NCBI GenBank assembly: GCA_038321615.1
Contig: JBBQFC010000043.1
Coordinates: 1 to 27,980 of the forward strand
Origin: JBBQFC01 sp038321615
GTDB lineage: Bacteria > Bacteroidota > Bacteroidia > Flavobacteriales_D > Cryomorphaceae
Direction of reading: 5' to 3'
Length of the DNA: 27,980 nt
In this document: piece after piece, positions 1 through 7,353 of the stretch
How the letters are laid out: each line of letters begins with the position of its first letter
Position numbering within the stretch: the stretch's first letter is position 1
Notes under the pieces: model-generated
Told to the model about the DNA's origin: nothing
The model's input: only the letters and a program-made list of their open reading frames with translations
The model's database searches: none
Made by a program: the position numbers and the translations under genes

Positions 1-1452
1 AGCAGCCCACCGCCTATAGGTATATGCATCGGCGATAGCCTGGAGCTTTCGGTTGGTGGCGGAGCATTGGGTATAGATGCAGCATGGATTTGGTATCAAG
101 ATACTTGCGGCGAAACAGATAATTTCCTCGCGGAAGGATCATCCATTTGGGTTTCGCCAACAGTTGCCACATCCTATTTCGTACGCGCCGAAAGTGTGAA
201 TTGTATTACCCGTTGTCAAAGCGTAACCGTCAACGTCGATTATCCGCCCACCGCCGTGGCTTCGGTCAATGATTCCATTTGCCCGGGCGAAAGCCTGGAG
301 TTTTTTGCCGATGGTGCGCTGACCTATGAGTGGTCGGGGCCTAACGAGTTTGAAAGTCTTGTTCAAAATCCACTTATTGATTCAGTTACAGTAGCAGCAT
401 CCGGCGATTATCAAGTTATTGCCATCACGCAATTTGGCTGCAGGGATACAGCGGAAGTAAACGCGTTTGTATTTGATTCCCCTCAATTTCAACTCAGCGC
501 TACGGCGGTATCTTGCTTCGGCGGTAGCGATGGGTCTGTTTCTTTCTCCACGACTGACTCCACCATCATCGATTATCAGTGGGTAGAATTTCCGAATGAC
601 TCATCGACCGCGCTCTCAGATTTGTCTGCCGGCAATTATTCGGCGATAGCAACCAACGCGGTGGGCTGCCAATCGTTGGTTTCTGTAGAAGTCACTCAAC
701 CCAAACGGTTGATCGATAGCTTGTACGTATTTCCGGCCTATTGCGACCGGCCAAATGGAGGCATTCAAGTGTATGCAAGCGGAGGAACGGAACCTTATAA
801 TGCGCTTTGGACTCCAGGCGATATGGTAGGCTTATTCCTTTCCGATGCCGCAACCGGAAGCTATACGATAGTCTTGACCGATGCGGAAGGCTGCACCGAC
901 ACTTCCGTCGGTTATATTCCAAACCTTGGCCAATTCACTGCGGTAATAGAGCCCGATACCATGATACTCGAATATCTGGCAATAGGTACAATCGACTTTT
1001 ACACTACACCCGAAGTGTCTGTCGACGTTCACAATTGGGCGCCTCCCGAAGCCGTATCGTGCGTCAATTGTCCGAATCCTGATATCAACCCTGCAGAATC
1101 GCAGATGCTATACCTTACGCTTTCGAGCGATCGAGGCTGTTTTTCGCAGGATAGTATCTATGTGGTGCGCTTGTTACCCGATCCTGCTGCATTTGTGCCA
1201 AACAGGTTTTCGCCTAATGGCGATGGACTCAATGATCAACTCTGCGTTGAAGGCTTTCGTATGTTGAGCTTTAACATTCAGCTATTTGACCGCACGGGAG
1301 CGAAAGTATTTGAATCGAACGATACCGATAATTGTTGGGACGGTCGAAAGAATGGAGAGCCCATTAACGGGCCAATGCTTTACACATTCGAAGCTGTATT
1401 AGAAGAAGGACAAACCGTAACTGAGACAGGTCAGATCGTAATTTTAAGGTGA
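1..1452 (+). CDS. T9SS type B sorting-domain adhesin, C-terminal part (truncated by window edge)
   Basis: The reading frame is open from the first base, so only the last 483 residues of a larger secreted or cell-surface protein are present. Bases about 241-480 encode an Ig/PKD-like beta domain. Bases about 490-700 encode a SprB-type repeat (AVSCFGGSDGSVSF, then GCQSLVSVEVTQP), and bases about 712-920 a second, diverged one (GGTEPYNALWTPG, GSYTIVLTDAEGC). Bases 1192-1449 encode the gliding-motility C-terminal domain (FSPNGDGLNDQL, IQLFDRTGAKVFES, CWDGRKNGEPI). In this family that domain is the type B signal for export through the type IX secretion system and surface attachment. Paired cysteines are frequent. 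The stop TGA overlaps the GTG start of the PorP/SprF gene, so the two are probably co-translated. The ligand or adhesive role cannot be read from this fragment. Confidence 0.9.
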   Translation, partial: SSPPPIGICIGDSLELSVGGGALGIDAAWIWYQDTCGETDNFLAEGSSIWVSPTVATSYFVRAESVNCITRCQSVTVNVDYPPTAVASVNDSICPGESLEFFADGALTYEWSGPNEFESLVQNPLIDSVTVAASGDYQVIAITQFGCRDTAEVNAFVFDSPQFQLSATAVSCFGGSDGSVSFSTTDSTIIDYQWVEFPNDSSTALSDLSAGNYSAIATNAVGCQSLVSVEVTQPKRLIDSLYVFPAYCDRPNGGIQVYASGGTEPYNALWTPGDMVGLFLSDAATGSYTIVLTDAEGCTDTSVGYIPNLGQFTAVIEPDTMILEYLAIGTIDFYTTPEVSVDVHNWAPPEAVSCVNCPNPDINPAESQMLYLTLSSDRGCFSQDSIYVVRLLPDPAAFVPNRFSPNGDGLNDQLCVEGFRMLSFNIQLFDRTGAKVFESNDTDNCWDGRKNGEPINGPMLYTFEAVLEEGQTVTETGQIVILR

Positions 1453-2513
1453 AATCAAGAGAAAAATATAACAAGCTCCGCGTATCAGTTAATTTTGGCT
1501 GGGTAGCGGTTCTTGCCTTATTTTTTTTCAGTTCTTCTTTTTCCTTTGGCCAGTTGGCCGTTTCGCTGCCGGAGCACAGCACCCTGTCCATCAATCCCGC
1601 TTTGAGCGGTGCCACTGGCTTTTACCGACTGAATTTTGACTCGAGGTCGCAATGGAAGTCTTTGGGCAATCCTTTTAAAACCACACAAGTATCTTTCGAT
1701 ATTGCTCTTTCGAAGGATGATACAAAAAAGCAAGGCGGGTACTTTGGCTTCGGATTTTACGCACTTTCTGATGCCGGAGGTGAATTCAATTTTGCTCAAA
1801 AGCAAGTGATGCTTAGCGCTGCTTACCATCTGAAAATGACTGCTCAATCAAGGTTAAGTGTCGGATTTCAAACAGGGCTCGTGCAGCATAGACTCGATCA
1901 GGGCGATGGCCGCTGGGGTAGCCAGTTTACGGGTATTGAGTACGATCCCAGCCGACCAAGCGGAGAGCAAATAGGTAGCGATGCATATTCCGATTTGAGT
2001 TTGGGTCTGGGAATGCACTACGCTTGGAGCCAAGCCAAGGCCAAGCGCGGTTATAGCTTGGCTCCGGCTTTTAGCGCGGGTGCATCGGCCTTGCAAGTGG
2101 CTTCCGCCGAAATCCAAAAATCGGGTGGCTTGCGATCCGAGCTTTTTCCGAGGTACAATGCTTACCTGCGTGGAGTTTGGCCTATCTCCGAGCCGCTAGG
2201 GATTGAGCCTAGTTATCTATTCCGCATGGAAAGTGGCACTGTCAGCCACTTATTTGGCGCCGATCTGCGCTACGTGATTACCGATGGCGAAGCTTTCATA
2301 AGCAAGGCCAAACCTTTTTCTGTGGCTGGCGGCTTTTTGATCCGATCAAACGAAGCGGTGGTACTGAGGGGTAACGTGCGTTGGAGCGATTTCAACGTTT
2401 CGATTGCTTATGACTTTGCCACAAGCGATGTGCGCCAATACGTGAGCGGTCGCGGCGGATTTGAAGTCGGATTTGGCTGGTGGGTAGCTGAGCGGAAGCA
2501 GAAGCCAAACTAA
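1449..2513 (+). CDS. PorP/SprF family type IX secretion system membrane protein
   Basis: The protein has 354 residues, usual for the family. It starts at GTG with a basic N-terminus and a hydrophobic signal segment ending near FSFGQ (about residues 16-35). The mature start carries the family hallmark INPALSG followed by R.QW (SRSQWKSLGNPF) and TQVSFD. The rest is rich in alternating aromatic and glycine strands typical of an outer-membrane barrel. PorP/SprF proteins sit in the outer membrane and work with the type IX system. SprF is known to be needed for export of the type B adhesin SprB. The 4-base GTGA overlap with the adhesin gene supports a dedicated partnership, though that is inference. 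No nearby ATG fits the signal peptide, so GTG is preferred. Confidence 0.88.
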   Translation: MKSREKYNKLRVSVNFGWVAVLALFFFSSSFSFGQLAVSLPEHSTLSINPALSGATGFYRLNFDSRSQWKSLGNPFKTTQVSFDIALSKDDTKKQGGYFGFGFYALSDAGGEFNFAQKQVMLSAAYHLKMTAQSRLSVGFQTGLVQHRLDQGDGRWGSQFTGIEYDPSRPSGEQIGSDAYSDLSLGLGMHYAWSQAKAKRGYSLAPAFSAGASALQVASAEIQKSGGLRSELFPRYNAYLRGVWPISEPLGIEPSYLFRMESGTVSHLFGADLRYVITDGEAFISKAKPFSVAGGFLIRSNEAVVLRGNVRWSDFNVSIAYDFATSDVRQYVSGRGGFEVGFGWWVAERKQKPN

Positions 2514-2569
2514 ATCTTGTGAGCTAGGTTATCACGCTTTGTGCCATCGACACAATTCATTTCGTTCAG

Positions 2570-2577
2570 TATATTTG
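2570..2577 (+). promoter_or_regulatory. -7 promoter box for the DUF2147 gene
   Basis: TATATTTG matches the Bacteroidota TAnnTTTG consensus exactly and ends 38 bases before the ATG at 2616. No convincing TTTG -33 box lies at the usual 17-23 base spacing; a TTTG at 2538-2541 is 28 bases away. Confidence 0.55.
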
Positions 2578-2601
2578 AATTTTAGAACCATCAATAACCG
2601 C

Positions 2602-2616
2602 CTACTACTACTACTA
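2602..2616 (+). repeat. Five tandem CTA units touching the DUF2147 start codon
   Basis: CTA is repeated five times in a row, and the last A is the A of the ATG start. The repeat fills the place where a ribosome-binding site would be. It is a perfect simple-sequence repeat, so its copy number could vary; any effect on translation is inference. Confidence 0.85.
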
Positions 2617-3062
2617 TGGACTTTTTCAAAAAAACGCTAGGGATATCCTTGTTTCTTTTGTCTTTTGCGACAGCCAAGGCCCAAAATCCTTCCGATATTT
2701 TAGGTGTTTGGTTTACCGCAGATGCGCGGAGTAAAATTGAAATAACCGAGCGCAATGGAAAATATTTCGGCAGTATTGCATGGATAGACCAGCCCAACGA
2801 TGCTTCGGGTAAACCGCGCAAAGACTTAGAAAACCCAGAATCCAGCCTTCGGAGTAAATCCATTTTGGGACTCGAAAACCTGAAAAATTTTGTGTGGGAC
2901 AGGAGTGACAAACGTTGGGAGGACGGCACGATTTACGATCCGAGAAACGGTGAAACCTATGCTTGCCAAATCACCTTGAAAAGCGATGCCAAACTCGAAG
3001 TACGCGGTTATCTGGGTTTGCCGGCATTTGGTAGAACGGAAGTTTGGGTAAAGTCGAAATGA
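2616..3062 (+). CDS. DUF2147 family exported protein
   Basis: A 148-residue protein with a signal peptide (MDFFKKTLG, hydrophobic core, cut near AKAQ at about residue 22), so periplasmic or outer-membrane associated. It shows the DUF2147 pattern: DILGVWFTADARSKIEI near residue 27, the KDLENPESSLRSKSILGL stretch in the middle, then GTIYDPRNGETYACQITL and RGYLGLPAFGRTEVW near the end. The biochemical role of DUF2147 is not established; the fold is a small beta barrel resembling lipocalin-like proteins. It has its own -7 box and no close neighbours on the same strand, so it is probably transcribed alone. The CTA repeat before the start is unusual. Confidence 0.85.
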   Translation: MDFFKKTLGISLFLLSFATAKAQNPSDILGVWFTADARSKIEITERNGKYFGSIAWIDQPNDASGKPRKDLENPESSLRSKSILGLENLKNFVWDRSDKRWEDGTIYDPRNGETYACQITLKSDAKLEVRGYLGLPAFGRTEVWVKSK

Positions 3063-3161
3063 AGATCATCTTTTCGATTTAAGATTATGTATACGTCTTC
3101 CCTACCGCATAGCTCTATTGGAACATGAAATAAGTCTCTCCACGCTTTCCTTCGGCATTCG

Positions 3162-3186
3162 ATTACGTTCGTAATTCTCTTTTTTT
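3162..3186 (+). terminator. Weak candidate terminator after the DUF2147 gene
   Basis: A short A/T-rich hairpin (ATTAC, loop GTTC, GTAAT) is followed four bases later by a run of seven T (3180-3186). The stem is only five pairs, and the site lies 100 bases past the stop codon, so it may be chance. Confidence 0.3.
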
Positions 3187-3222
3187 AGCCAAGATTCCTT
3201 CCATGTTCCACCGACATAATTT

Positions 3223-3230
3223 TACCTTTG
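3223..3230 (+). promoter_or_regulatory. -7 promoter box for the transaldolase gene
   Basis: TACCTTTG is an exact match to TAnnTTTG and ends 16 bases before the ATG at 3247, implying a leader of about 10 bases. A clear -33 box is not visible. Confidence 0.6.
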
Positions 3231-3246
3231 CCGAAAATTAAGCGCC

Positions 3247-3906
3247 ATGAAATTCTTTATCGACACAGCCAACTTAGACCAAATACGCGAAGCCCAAGAT
3301 TTGGGAGTGCTCGATGGGGTTACTACTAATCCATCGCTCATGGCGAAAGAAGGTATTACCGGCGATGAGAATATAATCAAGCATTACCTGGCCATTTGCG
3401 AAATAGTGGACGGCCCAGTAAGTGCTGAAGTAATTTCGACCGATTTTGAAGGGATGGTCCGAGAAGGTGAAGCCCTCGCAAAGTTGCATAAAAACATTGT
3501 GGTTAAAATCCCAATGATCAAAGATGGTATTAAAGCTTTGCGCCATTTTTCTGATAAAGGCATAAAAACCAATTGTACGCTTGTGTTCTCGGCCGGTCAA
3601 GCCTTACTAGCCGCCAAAGCTGGAGCCACTTACGTATCGCCGTTTGTGGGTCGTCTCGACGATATCTCTACCGATGGTATGCAGCTTATCGAACAAATAC
3701 GATTGATTTACGATAATTACGCTTATCCGACCGAAATTCTTGCAGCGTCAGTGCGCCATACGATGCACCTTATAAAATGTGCCGAATTAGGAGCCGATGT
3801 TATGACAGGACCGCTTAGCGTAATGCTTGGCTTGCTCAATCACCCGCTTACGGATATTGGTTTGGAGAAATTCCTCGCCGATCATAAAAAGGCGTCTGCT
3901 AAATAA
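3247..3906 (+). CDS. tal: Short-form transaldolase (fructose-6-phosphate aldolase/TalC family)
   Basis: A 219-residue cytosolic (beta/alpha)8 enzyme of the short transaldolase/FSA family, complete from MKFFIDTANL. The Schiff-base lysine is Lys87 in VVKIPM; Asp6 and the TTNPS turn (26-30) are conserved. The motif SPFVGRLDD (131-139) carries Phe133 where E. coli fructose-6-phosphate aldolase has the catalytic Tyr131 and transaldolase B has Phe178. That points to transaldolase activity (dihydroxyacetone transfer between sedoheptulose 7-phosphate and glyceraldehyde 3-phosphate, in the non-oxidative pentose phosphate pathway) rather than free aldol cleavage. It has its own promoter box and a good terminator, so it is transcribed alone. 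Automatic pipelines often call such proteins fsa. Confidence 0.92.
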   Translation: MKFFIDTANLDQIREAQDLGVLDGVTTNPSLMAKEGITGDENIIKHYLAICEIVDGPVSAEVISTDFEGMVREGEALAKLHKNIVVKIPMIKDGIKALRHFSDKGIKTNCTLVFSAGQALLAAKAGATYVSPFVGRLDDISTDGMQLIEQIRLIYDNYAYPTEILAASVRHTMHLIKCAELGADVMTGPLSVMLGLLNHPLTDIGLEKFLADHKKASAK

Positions 3907-3927
3907 CAGCCTCGGGGCTGTATTTTT
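3906..3927 (+). terminator. Rho-independent terminator of the transaldolase gene
   Basis: A six-pair stem, ACAGCC / GGCTGT, closes a TCGG loop and is followed by ATTTTT. It begins on the last base of the stop codon. Confidence 0.75.
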
Positions 3928-4006
3928 CGGCTGATGTTTGGTATTTCAATTATTGGCAGGAGCAAGGTTTTTCGCTTTGCGAATATTAGGCTCCTGCTAT
4001 TTTCTC

Positions 4007-4014
4007 TACTTTCG
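4007..4014 (+). promoter_or_regulatory. Probable -7 box for the histidine kinase gene
   Basis: TACTTTCG differs from TAnnTTTG at one base and ends 18 bases before the GTG start, the same spacing as the exact boxes in this window. Confidence 0.4.
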
Positions 4015-4032
4015 CTTACCTAAAACTTCCCC

Positions 4033-5448
4033 GTGCAAAAAGTTATCAGTAGAGTAACCCGCATTCGGGTTGCCTACGCCATATCTTTTACGAGTATGCT
4101 TTTTGCCCTTGCACTCACCTGGTATAACAATACCAAGCTTGCCCAGAGCGCAGAAACAGTTCGTCATACCCTGCTGGTAGTTTCCAAATTGGAAGAACTC
4201 TTGTCGGAAGTCAAAGATGCCGAAACAGGTTATAGGGGATATTTACTCAGCCGCGACGTGGCACACCTGGAGCCGTATCACAGTTCGCAAGATGATATAA
4301 ACACTGTTTTTACTGAACTTAGTGTTTTGTTGAGCAACGACTCCGCCCAGCTGGCTCGATTGGCTGATGTAAGAAAAGAAGCAGATCAAAAGCTTGTCTC
4401 CATTGCAGTCGGGCTGGAGTCATTTCAATCGGATATTACTTTCAGTTCAGAGCGTTTCCTGTTCAAAGCCTTAATGGATGTAATTCGGATTAAGATTACG
4501 GAAATGAAGTTGGCCGAATTCGCGCTGCTCTCTGAGCGGGAAAGTGAAGTCGATCGGTTTCAGCGCAGGACGAAGGATATTATATTGGCTACGCTGGCTC
4601 TTTCAGCTATTTTGATGTTTATCGGCATCAACCGCCATACCAAGGACATCAAAGCGCGCAATAATGCCGATTTACTCACCGATCAATACAAACAACAGCT
4701 CCTTCATCAGATCGAAGAATTAGGCGAAGCCAACAAAAAGTTGAAAGCCTACACGGAAAGCGAAAAAATGGCATCTATCGGCCGGCTTGCTCGCCTCATG
4801 GCGCACGAAGTGCGAAACCCACTTACCAATATTGGTTTGGCTACCGGCGAATTGCGCGATACATATCCTGGAGCCACAGAAGAAAGCGAGCTCTATTTCG
4901 AAATGATTACAAGAAATACGAACCGCATTAACGAACTTCTCACGGAGCTGCTCGATTCTACTAAATTGGCAGAAATTTCGTTTGCTCCCGTCCATTTAGA
5001 TCAATTGCTCGATGAGGTAATTGTTTTGGCTCGCGATAGAGCCGAACTTTATGGGGTAAATATCATGCGCGAATCCGCAAAGTCGCCCCTCCGAATTTGG
5101 GTTGACGCTGAAAAACTGAAGATCGCTCTGCTCAATATTTCCATAAATGCAATCGAAGCAATGAGCGATACCGAAGGGCCGCGGCTCGAATATCGACTCC
5201 AGGAAAAGCAAGATCGCGTGTTGCTATTTATTCAAGACAACGGGGTGGGCATGGACGAAGAAACGCGGTCGCGCTTGTTTGAGCCGTTCTTTACAGGTAA
5301 AGCCAAAGGAACAGGGCTTGGGCTTACCAACACGCAGAATATCATTCTTAACCAAAAGGCTACTATTGAAGTGGAGAGTCAGCTGGGAGTAGGTACCACT
5401 TTCATCATTGGTTTTAGCAAGAAAGAGCACCAAGGAGCCGGAAAGTAA
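4033..5448 (+). CDS. Membrane histidine kinase with CHASE3 sensor domain (orphan)
   Basis: A 471-residue sensor kinase starting at GTG. Two membrane helices (about 13-30 and 182-199) flank a periplasmic helical CHASE3-like domain with the signature DAETGYRGYLLS (62-73). A coiled linker (about 205-245) leads to the kinase core: phospho-acceptor His258 in MAHEVRNPL, N-box Asn372 in NISINAIEAM, G1 box DNGVGM (402-407), F-box FEPFF and G2 box GTGLGL (426-431). All catalytic motifs are intact, so it should autophosphorylate. No response-regulator gene lies nearby, so its partner is encoded elsewhere. The stimulus is unknown. The gene appears monocistronic; the next gene starts 81 bases later. Confidence 0.92.
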   Translation: MQKVISRVTRIRVAYAISFTSMLFALALTWYNNTKLAQSAETVRHTLLVVSKLEELLSEVKDAETGYRGYLLSRDVAHLEPYHSSQDDINTVFTELSVLLSNDSAQLARLADVRKEADQKLVSIAVGLESFQSDITFSSERFLFKALMDVIRIKITEMKLAEFALLSERESEVDRFQRRTKDIILATLALSAILMFIGINRHTKDIKARNNADLLTDQYKQQLLHQIEELGEANKKLKAYTESEKMASIGRLARLMAHEVRNPLTNIGLATGELRDTYPGATEESELYFEMITRNTNRINELLTELLDSTKLAEISFAPVHLDQLLDEVIVLARDRAELYGVNIMRESAKSPLRIWVDAEKLKIALLNISINAIEAMSDTEGPRLEYRLQEKQDRVLLFIQDNGVGMDEETRSRLFEPFFTGKAKGTGLGLTNTQNIILNQKATIEVESQLGVGTTFIIGFSKKEHQGAGK

Positions 5449-5529
5449 GAGTTGGTTCGTCGAGGTAGGAGATCTCATTCACCGTATTTTCAATTAATTG
5501 GCTAATTTTAGATTCCCTTATTGAAAGCT

Positions 5530-6141
5530 ATGCTTGTACAGATTTATCCAGATAATCCAGATCCCAAACGGATGCAAAAGGCCGTTGAAATTTTGCGCAA
5601 TGGCGGCGTAATCATTTATCCTACCGATACTATTTACGCCATAGGTTGCGATGCGCTGAATGTAAAGGCGGTGGCAAAAGTGGCCGAAATAAAGGGTGTA
5701 AAACCCGAAAAAGCTAATTTTTCTATCATCTGCTTTGACCTAAGCCATATCTCCACTTATGCCCGGATCGATACGCCCGATTATAAAATTATGAAGAAGA
5801 ATCTTCCAGGGCCGTTCACCTTTATTCTCAATGGAAGCAGTGCTCTGCCCAAGATTTTGAACAATAAGCGCAAGGAAGTCGGCATACGGGTACCAAATAA
5901 TAACATAGCTCGCCAGCTTACCGAAATGCTGGGAAACCCACTAATCGCAACATCTGTACACGATGATGATGAAGTGCTCGAATACACTACCGATCCTGAA
6001 TTGATATACGAGAAATACCAGAATCGAGTGGATATGGTCATAAATGGTGGTTACGGAAAAAATGAAGCTTCTACAGTAGTCGATTTAACGAAAGGCGAAG
6101 TCGAAATTTTAAGACAAGGTGCGCAAGAACTGGTGCTCTAG
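5530..6141 (+). CDS. YciO/YrdC/Sua5-family protein (L-threonylcarbamoyladenylate synthase-type)
   Basis: A 203-residue cytosolic protein. The ATG at 5530 is preferred over an in-frame TTG nine bases upstream, because homologues begin MxxxIYPDNP. The YrdC fold is clear: GGVIIYPTDTIYAIGCD (about 25-41), LPGPFTFIL, VGIRVPNN and a C-terminal REGV-like element LRQGAQ. The sequence follows E. coli YciO more closely than TsaC/Sua5. It starts IYPDNP, has FSIICFDLSHIS where YciO has FTLMCRDLSELS, and has ATSVHDDDE in place of the TsaC-type SANxSG motif. The lysine/arginine pair used for substrate binding in TsaC is reduced to IKGVKPEK. A role in t6A tRNA modification is therefore uncertain. TAG is its stop codon, which shows that TAG terminates translation here. 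Confidence 0.85.
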   Translation: MLVQIYPDNPDPKRMQKAVEILRNGGVIIYPTDTIYAIGCDALNVKAVAKVAEIKGVKPEKANFSIICFDLSHISTYARIDTPDYKIMKKNLPGPFTFILNGSSALPKILNNKRKEVGIRVPNNNIARQLTEMLGNPLIATSVHDDDEVLEYTTDPELIYEKYQNRVDMVINGGYGKNEASTVVDLTKGEVEILRQGAQELVL

Positions 6142-6173
6142 AAGAATTCTAGGTCAAACCCGCATAATTATAA

Positions 6174-6710
6174 ATGATATTGCTGGAAATTTTAGCGCAA
6201 GAAATTGATAGGCATAAATGTTGGACGGCTACCCGCGAATTAACCAGAAATGAATATTTGAAATTTGGCGATACCATAGATACCAATGTCTATTTCGTCG
6301 AGAAAGGTAGCCTCCGCATTTTTCTGATCGATAATTCTGAAGAGCATACCATACGGTTTGGCTACAAAAATAACTTCGTAGCGGCACTCGATTCGTTTAT
6401 TACTTCAAAGCCGTCAGATTTGAGTATTCAAGCTTTAAAAAGCACAAGGCTCAAGGTAATTGGTAGAAAGGAATTAATGGATTTGGTGGAAGGTTCGGCA
6501 TTACTGACAAAGGTTTAGACTGAAATTCTTGAAAATCTGATATACAGTCAAATGGAAAGGGAGCGGGATCTTTTAATTACCTCGCCGAAGGAACGTTTTT
6601 TGAGAGTTTTGGCGCGAAGTCCACAGCTTTTTCAAGAAATACCACATAAGTACATCGCCTCTTATCTACGGATGACGCCCGAGACTCTCTCGCGCATTCA
6701 AAACTCTTAA
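6174..6710 (+). pseudogene. Crp/Fnr family regulator interrupted by an in-frame TAG
   Basis: The frame opens at ATG 6174 with a cyclic-nucleotide-binding-like domain (YLKFGDTIDTNVYFVEKGSL, then FVAALDSFITSKPS and IQALKSTRLKVI) and meets TAG at 6516-6518 after 114 codons. The same frame then continues without shift. It encodes the usual end of this family: a dimer helix (EILENLIYSQMERERDLL), SPKERFLRVLARSPQLFQ, and the helix-turn-helix EIPHKYIASYLRMTPETLSRI, ending at TAA 6708-6710. Without the TAG the product would be 178 residues, close to normal. Related proteins often have Trp just before the dimer helix, so TGG to TAG is the simplest lesion. The truncated 114-residue product lacks DNA-binding ability. 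A sequencing error is possible. The dinB-like gene follows 55 bases later and may have been its target. Confidence 0.85.
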
Positions 6711-6742
6711 TTTCAATCAATTATTTTTGGGATTTTGACCAG

Positions 6743-6750
6743 TAGATTTG
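6743..6750 (+). promoter_or_regulatory. -7 promoter box for the dinB-like gene
   Basis: TAGATTTG is an exact TAnnTTTG match and ends 15 bases before ATG 6766. It overlaps an in-frame TTG at 6748, which argues that the TTG is not the translation start. Confidence 0.6.
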
Positions 6751-6765
6751 CACAAAGCTGTTATT

Positions 6766-7338
6766 ATGAAATCATCGATCTTACTTGCCGACCTTAAGGA
6801 GCGAACGCTTGAAAACATCAAATTTGCCGAAAAGGCAAAACGACTGGACGTAGATGCCTTAAACTGGCGGGTGGGCTCGGGAACCTGGAACGTTTTGGAG
6901 TGCCTGGAGCATTTATGCTTGTACGGCGATTTTTATCTCCCCGAAATAGAGCAGCGCATGGCTAAAGCCAAAAAAGGAAATTACGATCATTTCCGGCCTG
7001 GTCTGATGGGCGATCGTTTTGCTAAAATGATGCTTCCGCGTGAAAAAACCAATAAAATGAAAACCTTCAAGGACAAAAACCCGACGGGAAGGGTTTTGGA
7101 AATTTCGGTGGTAGATCGTTTTTTGAATCAGCAATCGAAGCTCTTGCTGCTTTTACAATCAGCCGACGATGTAGATTTAAATAAGATAAAGACAGTAATT
7201 AGCATCTCGAAATGGATTAAACTTAAACTCGGCGACACCTTCCGGTTTGTGATTTATCATAACGATAGGCATGTAGATCAAGCACGTAGAGTTCTCAAAC
7301 TGCAACCTTCCAAGGTAGATTTTGTGAAGTTTCAGTAA
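6766..7338 (+). CDS. DinB-like (DinB_2/YfiT superfamily) protein
   Basis: A 190-residue cytosolic four-helix-bundle protein. The ATG at 6766 is chosen because an upstream in-frame TTG lies inside the promoter box. The pattern SGTWNVLECLEHLCLYGDFYL (about 38-58) and the C-terminal YHNDRHVDQARRVL match DinB_2. Its three metal-ligand histidines are His49 or its neighbour in the first motif and the HxxxH of YHNDRH in the last helix. Family members are metal-dependent; some are thiol transferases, many have no known substrate, and it is unrelated to DNA polymerase IV. The gene ends 15 bases from the end of the convergent cyclotransferase gene. It lies just downstream of the broken Crp/Fnr gene, an arrangement that suggests former regulation by it (inference). 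Confidence 0.82.
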   Translation: MKSSILLADLKERTLENIKFAEKAKRLDVDALNWRVGSGTWNVLECLEHLCLYGDFYLPEIEQRMAKAKKGNYDHFRPGLMGDRFAKMMLPREKTNKMKTFKDKNPTGRVLEISVVDRFLNQQSKLLLLLQSADDVDLNKIKTVISISKWIKLKLGDTFRFVIYHNDRHVDQARRVLKLQPSKVDFVKFQ

Positions 7339-7353
7339 TTGCAACTCATTGCT

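Noticed and set aside
490..920. Tandem DNA repeat in the adhesin
   Set aside because: The SprB-like repeats are similar only at protein level; the DNA copies are strongly diverged.
2522..2538. Possible terminator after the PorP/SprF gene
   Set aside because: Only a four-pair GTGA/TCAC stem with no T run.
3063..3246. tRNA or small RNA gene in the longest intergenic gap
   Set aside because: No cloverleaf or conserved T-loop sequence found; only a weak hairpin with a T run and a promoter box.
6516..6518. TAG reassigned to an amino acid in this organism
   Set aside because: TAG ends the YciO-type gene at 6139-6141 and the DUF3817 gene at 20781-20783 at the expected C-termini, so it is a true stop.
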